Positions 6,212 to 7,016 of a stretch of 7,016 nt of DNA are shown in pieces. Origin of the DNA: Alphaproteobacteria bacterium. Its GTDB lineage: Bacteria; Pseudomonadota; Alphaproteobacteria; Micropepsales; Micropepsaceae. The first letter of the stretch is position 1. Each line of letters opens with the position of its first letter. The stretch covers positions 1 through 7,016 of the forward strand of contig CANGRN010000075.1 of NCBI GenBank assembly GCA_947455695.1, read 5' to 3'. The translations under genes were made by a program, and so were the position numbers. The notes under the pieces were generated by a model. It did not search any database. It saw nothing but the letters and a program-made list of their open reading frames with translations, and was not told where the DNA came from.

Positions 6212-6246
6212 GAAACGCAAACGGCCGCCCAATGATTGGGCAGCCG
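6212..6246 (-). terminator. Terminator-like hairpin after sucD
   Basis: On the minus strand CGGCTGCCCAAT and ATTGGGCGGCCG are complementary over 12 positions with one G-U pair (6222-6246), leaving a very small loop that would open to about seven bases. A T-containing run (TTTGCGTTTC) follows. It lies 26 bases after the sucD stop and should end or reduce the sucCD transcript before sucA. The T run is interrupted, so termination may be partial. Confidence 0.7.
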
Positions 6247-6272
6247 CGCGACACGTCTATGACGGATTGGCC

Positions 6273-7016
6273 TTACTTGCCGTTCAGCAGGTCCATGAGC
6301 GTGGTGCCCAGGGCTGCCGGATTGGGCGAGACGCGGATACCGGCCGCCTTCATCGCCTCGATCTTGCTGTCGGCACCGCCCTTGCCGCCCGAAATGATGG
6401 CGCCGGCATGGCCCATGCGGCGGCCCGGAGGCGCGGTGACACCGGCGATGAAGCCGACCATGGGCTTCTTCACCTTGGAGCGCTTCACGAAGTCGGCGGC
6501 GTCTTCTTCGGCGGTGCCGCCGATTTCGCCGATCATGATGATCGACTTGGTTTCCGGATCGGCCAGCAGCATCTCGAGCACTTCAAGATGTTCGGTGCCC
6601 TTCACCGGATCGCCGCCGATGCCGATGCAGGTGGTCTGGCCCAGGCCAACGGCGGTCGTCTGCCACACCGCTTCATAGGTGAGGGTGCCCGAGCGCGAGA
6701 CGATGCCCACGCTGCCGCGCTTGTGGATGTGACCGGGCATGATGCCGATCTTGCATTCGCCGGGCGTGATGACGCCGGGGCAGTTGGGGCCGATCAGCCG
6801 CGACTTGGAACCGGACAGCGCGCGCTTGACCTTGACCATGTCCAGCACCGGAATGCCTTCGGTGATGCAGACGATCAGCGGCACTTCGGCGTCGATGGCT
6901 TCCAGGATGGCGTCGGCGGCAAAGGGCGGCGGCACATAGATGGCGGATGCGTCGGCGCCCACCGCCTCGCGCGCCTGGCGCACCGTGTCGAACACCGGCA
7001 GGCCCAGATGGGTGGA
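6273..7016 (-). CDS. sucD: Succinate-CoA ligase alpha subunit, partial (C-terminal 247 aa)
   Basis: SucD is the alpha subunit of succinyl-CoA synthetase. With SucC it converts succinyl-CoA to succinate while forming a nucleoside triphosphate. The frame is open to the right edge, where the residues read [12 protein letters not shown], an internal part of the family, so about 45 N-terminal residues are outside the window. The apparent ATG-like start near 6995 is really an internal GTG valine. Recognisable motifs are [21 protein letters not shown] (CoA-binding region), [31 protein letters not shown] and [17 protein letters not shown]. The histidine codon at 6408-6410 is the one phosphorylated during catalysis. 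The protein ends [15 protein letters not shown], as expected. sucC is presumably just to the right. A terminator-like hairpin follows its stop, separating it from sucA by 245 bases. Confidence 0.97.
   Translation of the reverse strand, partial: STHLGLPVFDTVRQAREAVGADASAIYVPPPFAADAILEAIDAEVPLIVCITEGIPVLDMVKVKRALSGSKSRLIGPNCPGVITPGECKIGIMPGHIHKRGSVGIVSRSGTLTYEAVWQTTAVGLGQTTCIGIGGDPVKGTEHLEVLEMLLADPETKSIIMIGEIGGTAEEDAADFVKRSKVKKPMVGFIAGVTAPPGRRMGHAGAIISGGKGGADSKIEAMKAAGIRVSPNPAALGTTLMDLLNGK

Noticed and set aside
6181..6212. Hairpin CAACGGACA / TGTCCCGTTG just after the sucD terminator
   Set aside because: It is a nine-pair stem with a bulge and a 13-base loop; too weak and unconfirmed to call a separate RNA element, and I recognise no riboswitch fold in this leader.

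Overview
The window looks like chromosomal DNA from a GC-rich, flagellated alphaproteobacterium of the Caulobacter-like type. The evidence is a recognisable FliX (a flagellar regulator restricted to alphaproteobacteria), a CtrA-box-like site in front of it, and 2-oxoglutarate dehydrogenase genes with alphaproteobacterial character. No mobile element, CRISPR array, tRNA or rRNA gene was seen, and most of the window is housekeeping sequence. I did not find a new multi-gene system. The oddities are local: a nonsense codon in rlmH and several regulatory-looking sites between genes.

Layout, left to right. (1) Positions 1-203 hold the 3' part of rlmH on the + strand, interrupted by an in-frame TAG at 78-80, with the rest of the conserved C-terminus still readable in the same frame. 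(2) A hairpin terminator at 207-240 separates it from a convergent minus-strand gene (263-679) for a small membrane-anchored DUF4189 protein. (3) A 158-base divergent promoter region leads to fliX (838-1263, +). It holds a near-consensus sigma-54 element facing the DUF4189 gene and a CtrA-like box facing fliX. (4) A 100-base convergent gap with a nested palindrome separates fliX from a DUF1428 gene (1364-1717, -). (5) A strong terminator (1782-1811) marks the end of the TCA-cycle block, which is entirely on the minus strand and reads right to left: sucD (partial, cut by the window edge), a terminator and 245-base leader, sucA, a 21-base gap, then sucB.

The TCA genes work together. SucA (E1) decarboxylates 2-oxoglutarate and SucB (E2) transfers the succinyl group to CoA. 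SucCD then converts succinyl-CoA to succinate with formation of a nucleoside triphosphate. The dihydrolipoamide dehydrogenase (E3) gene is not in the window, and the terminator right after sucB argues that E3 is not co-transcribed downstream. A terminator-like hairpin after sucD suggests sucAB has its own promoter. No intergenic stretch exceeds 300 bases.
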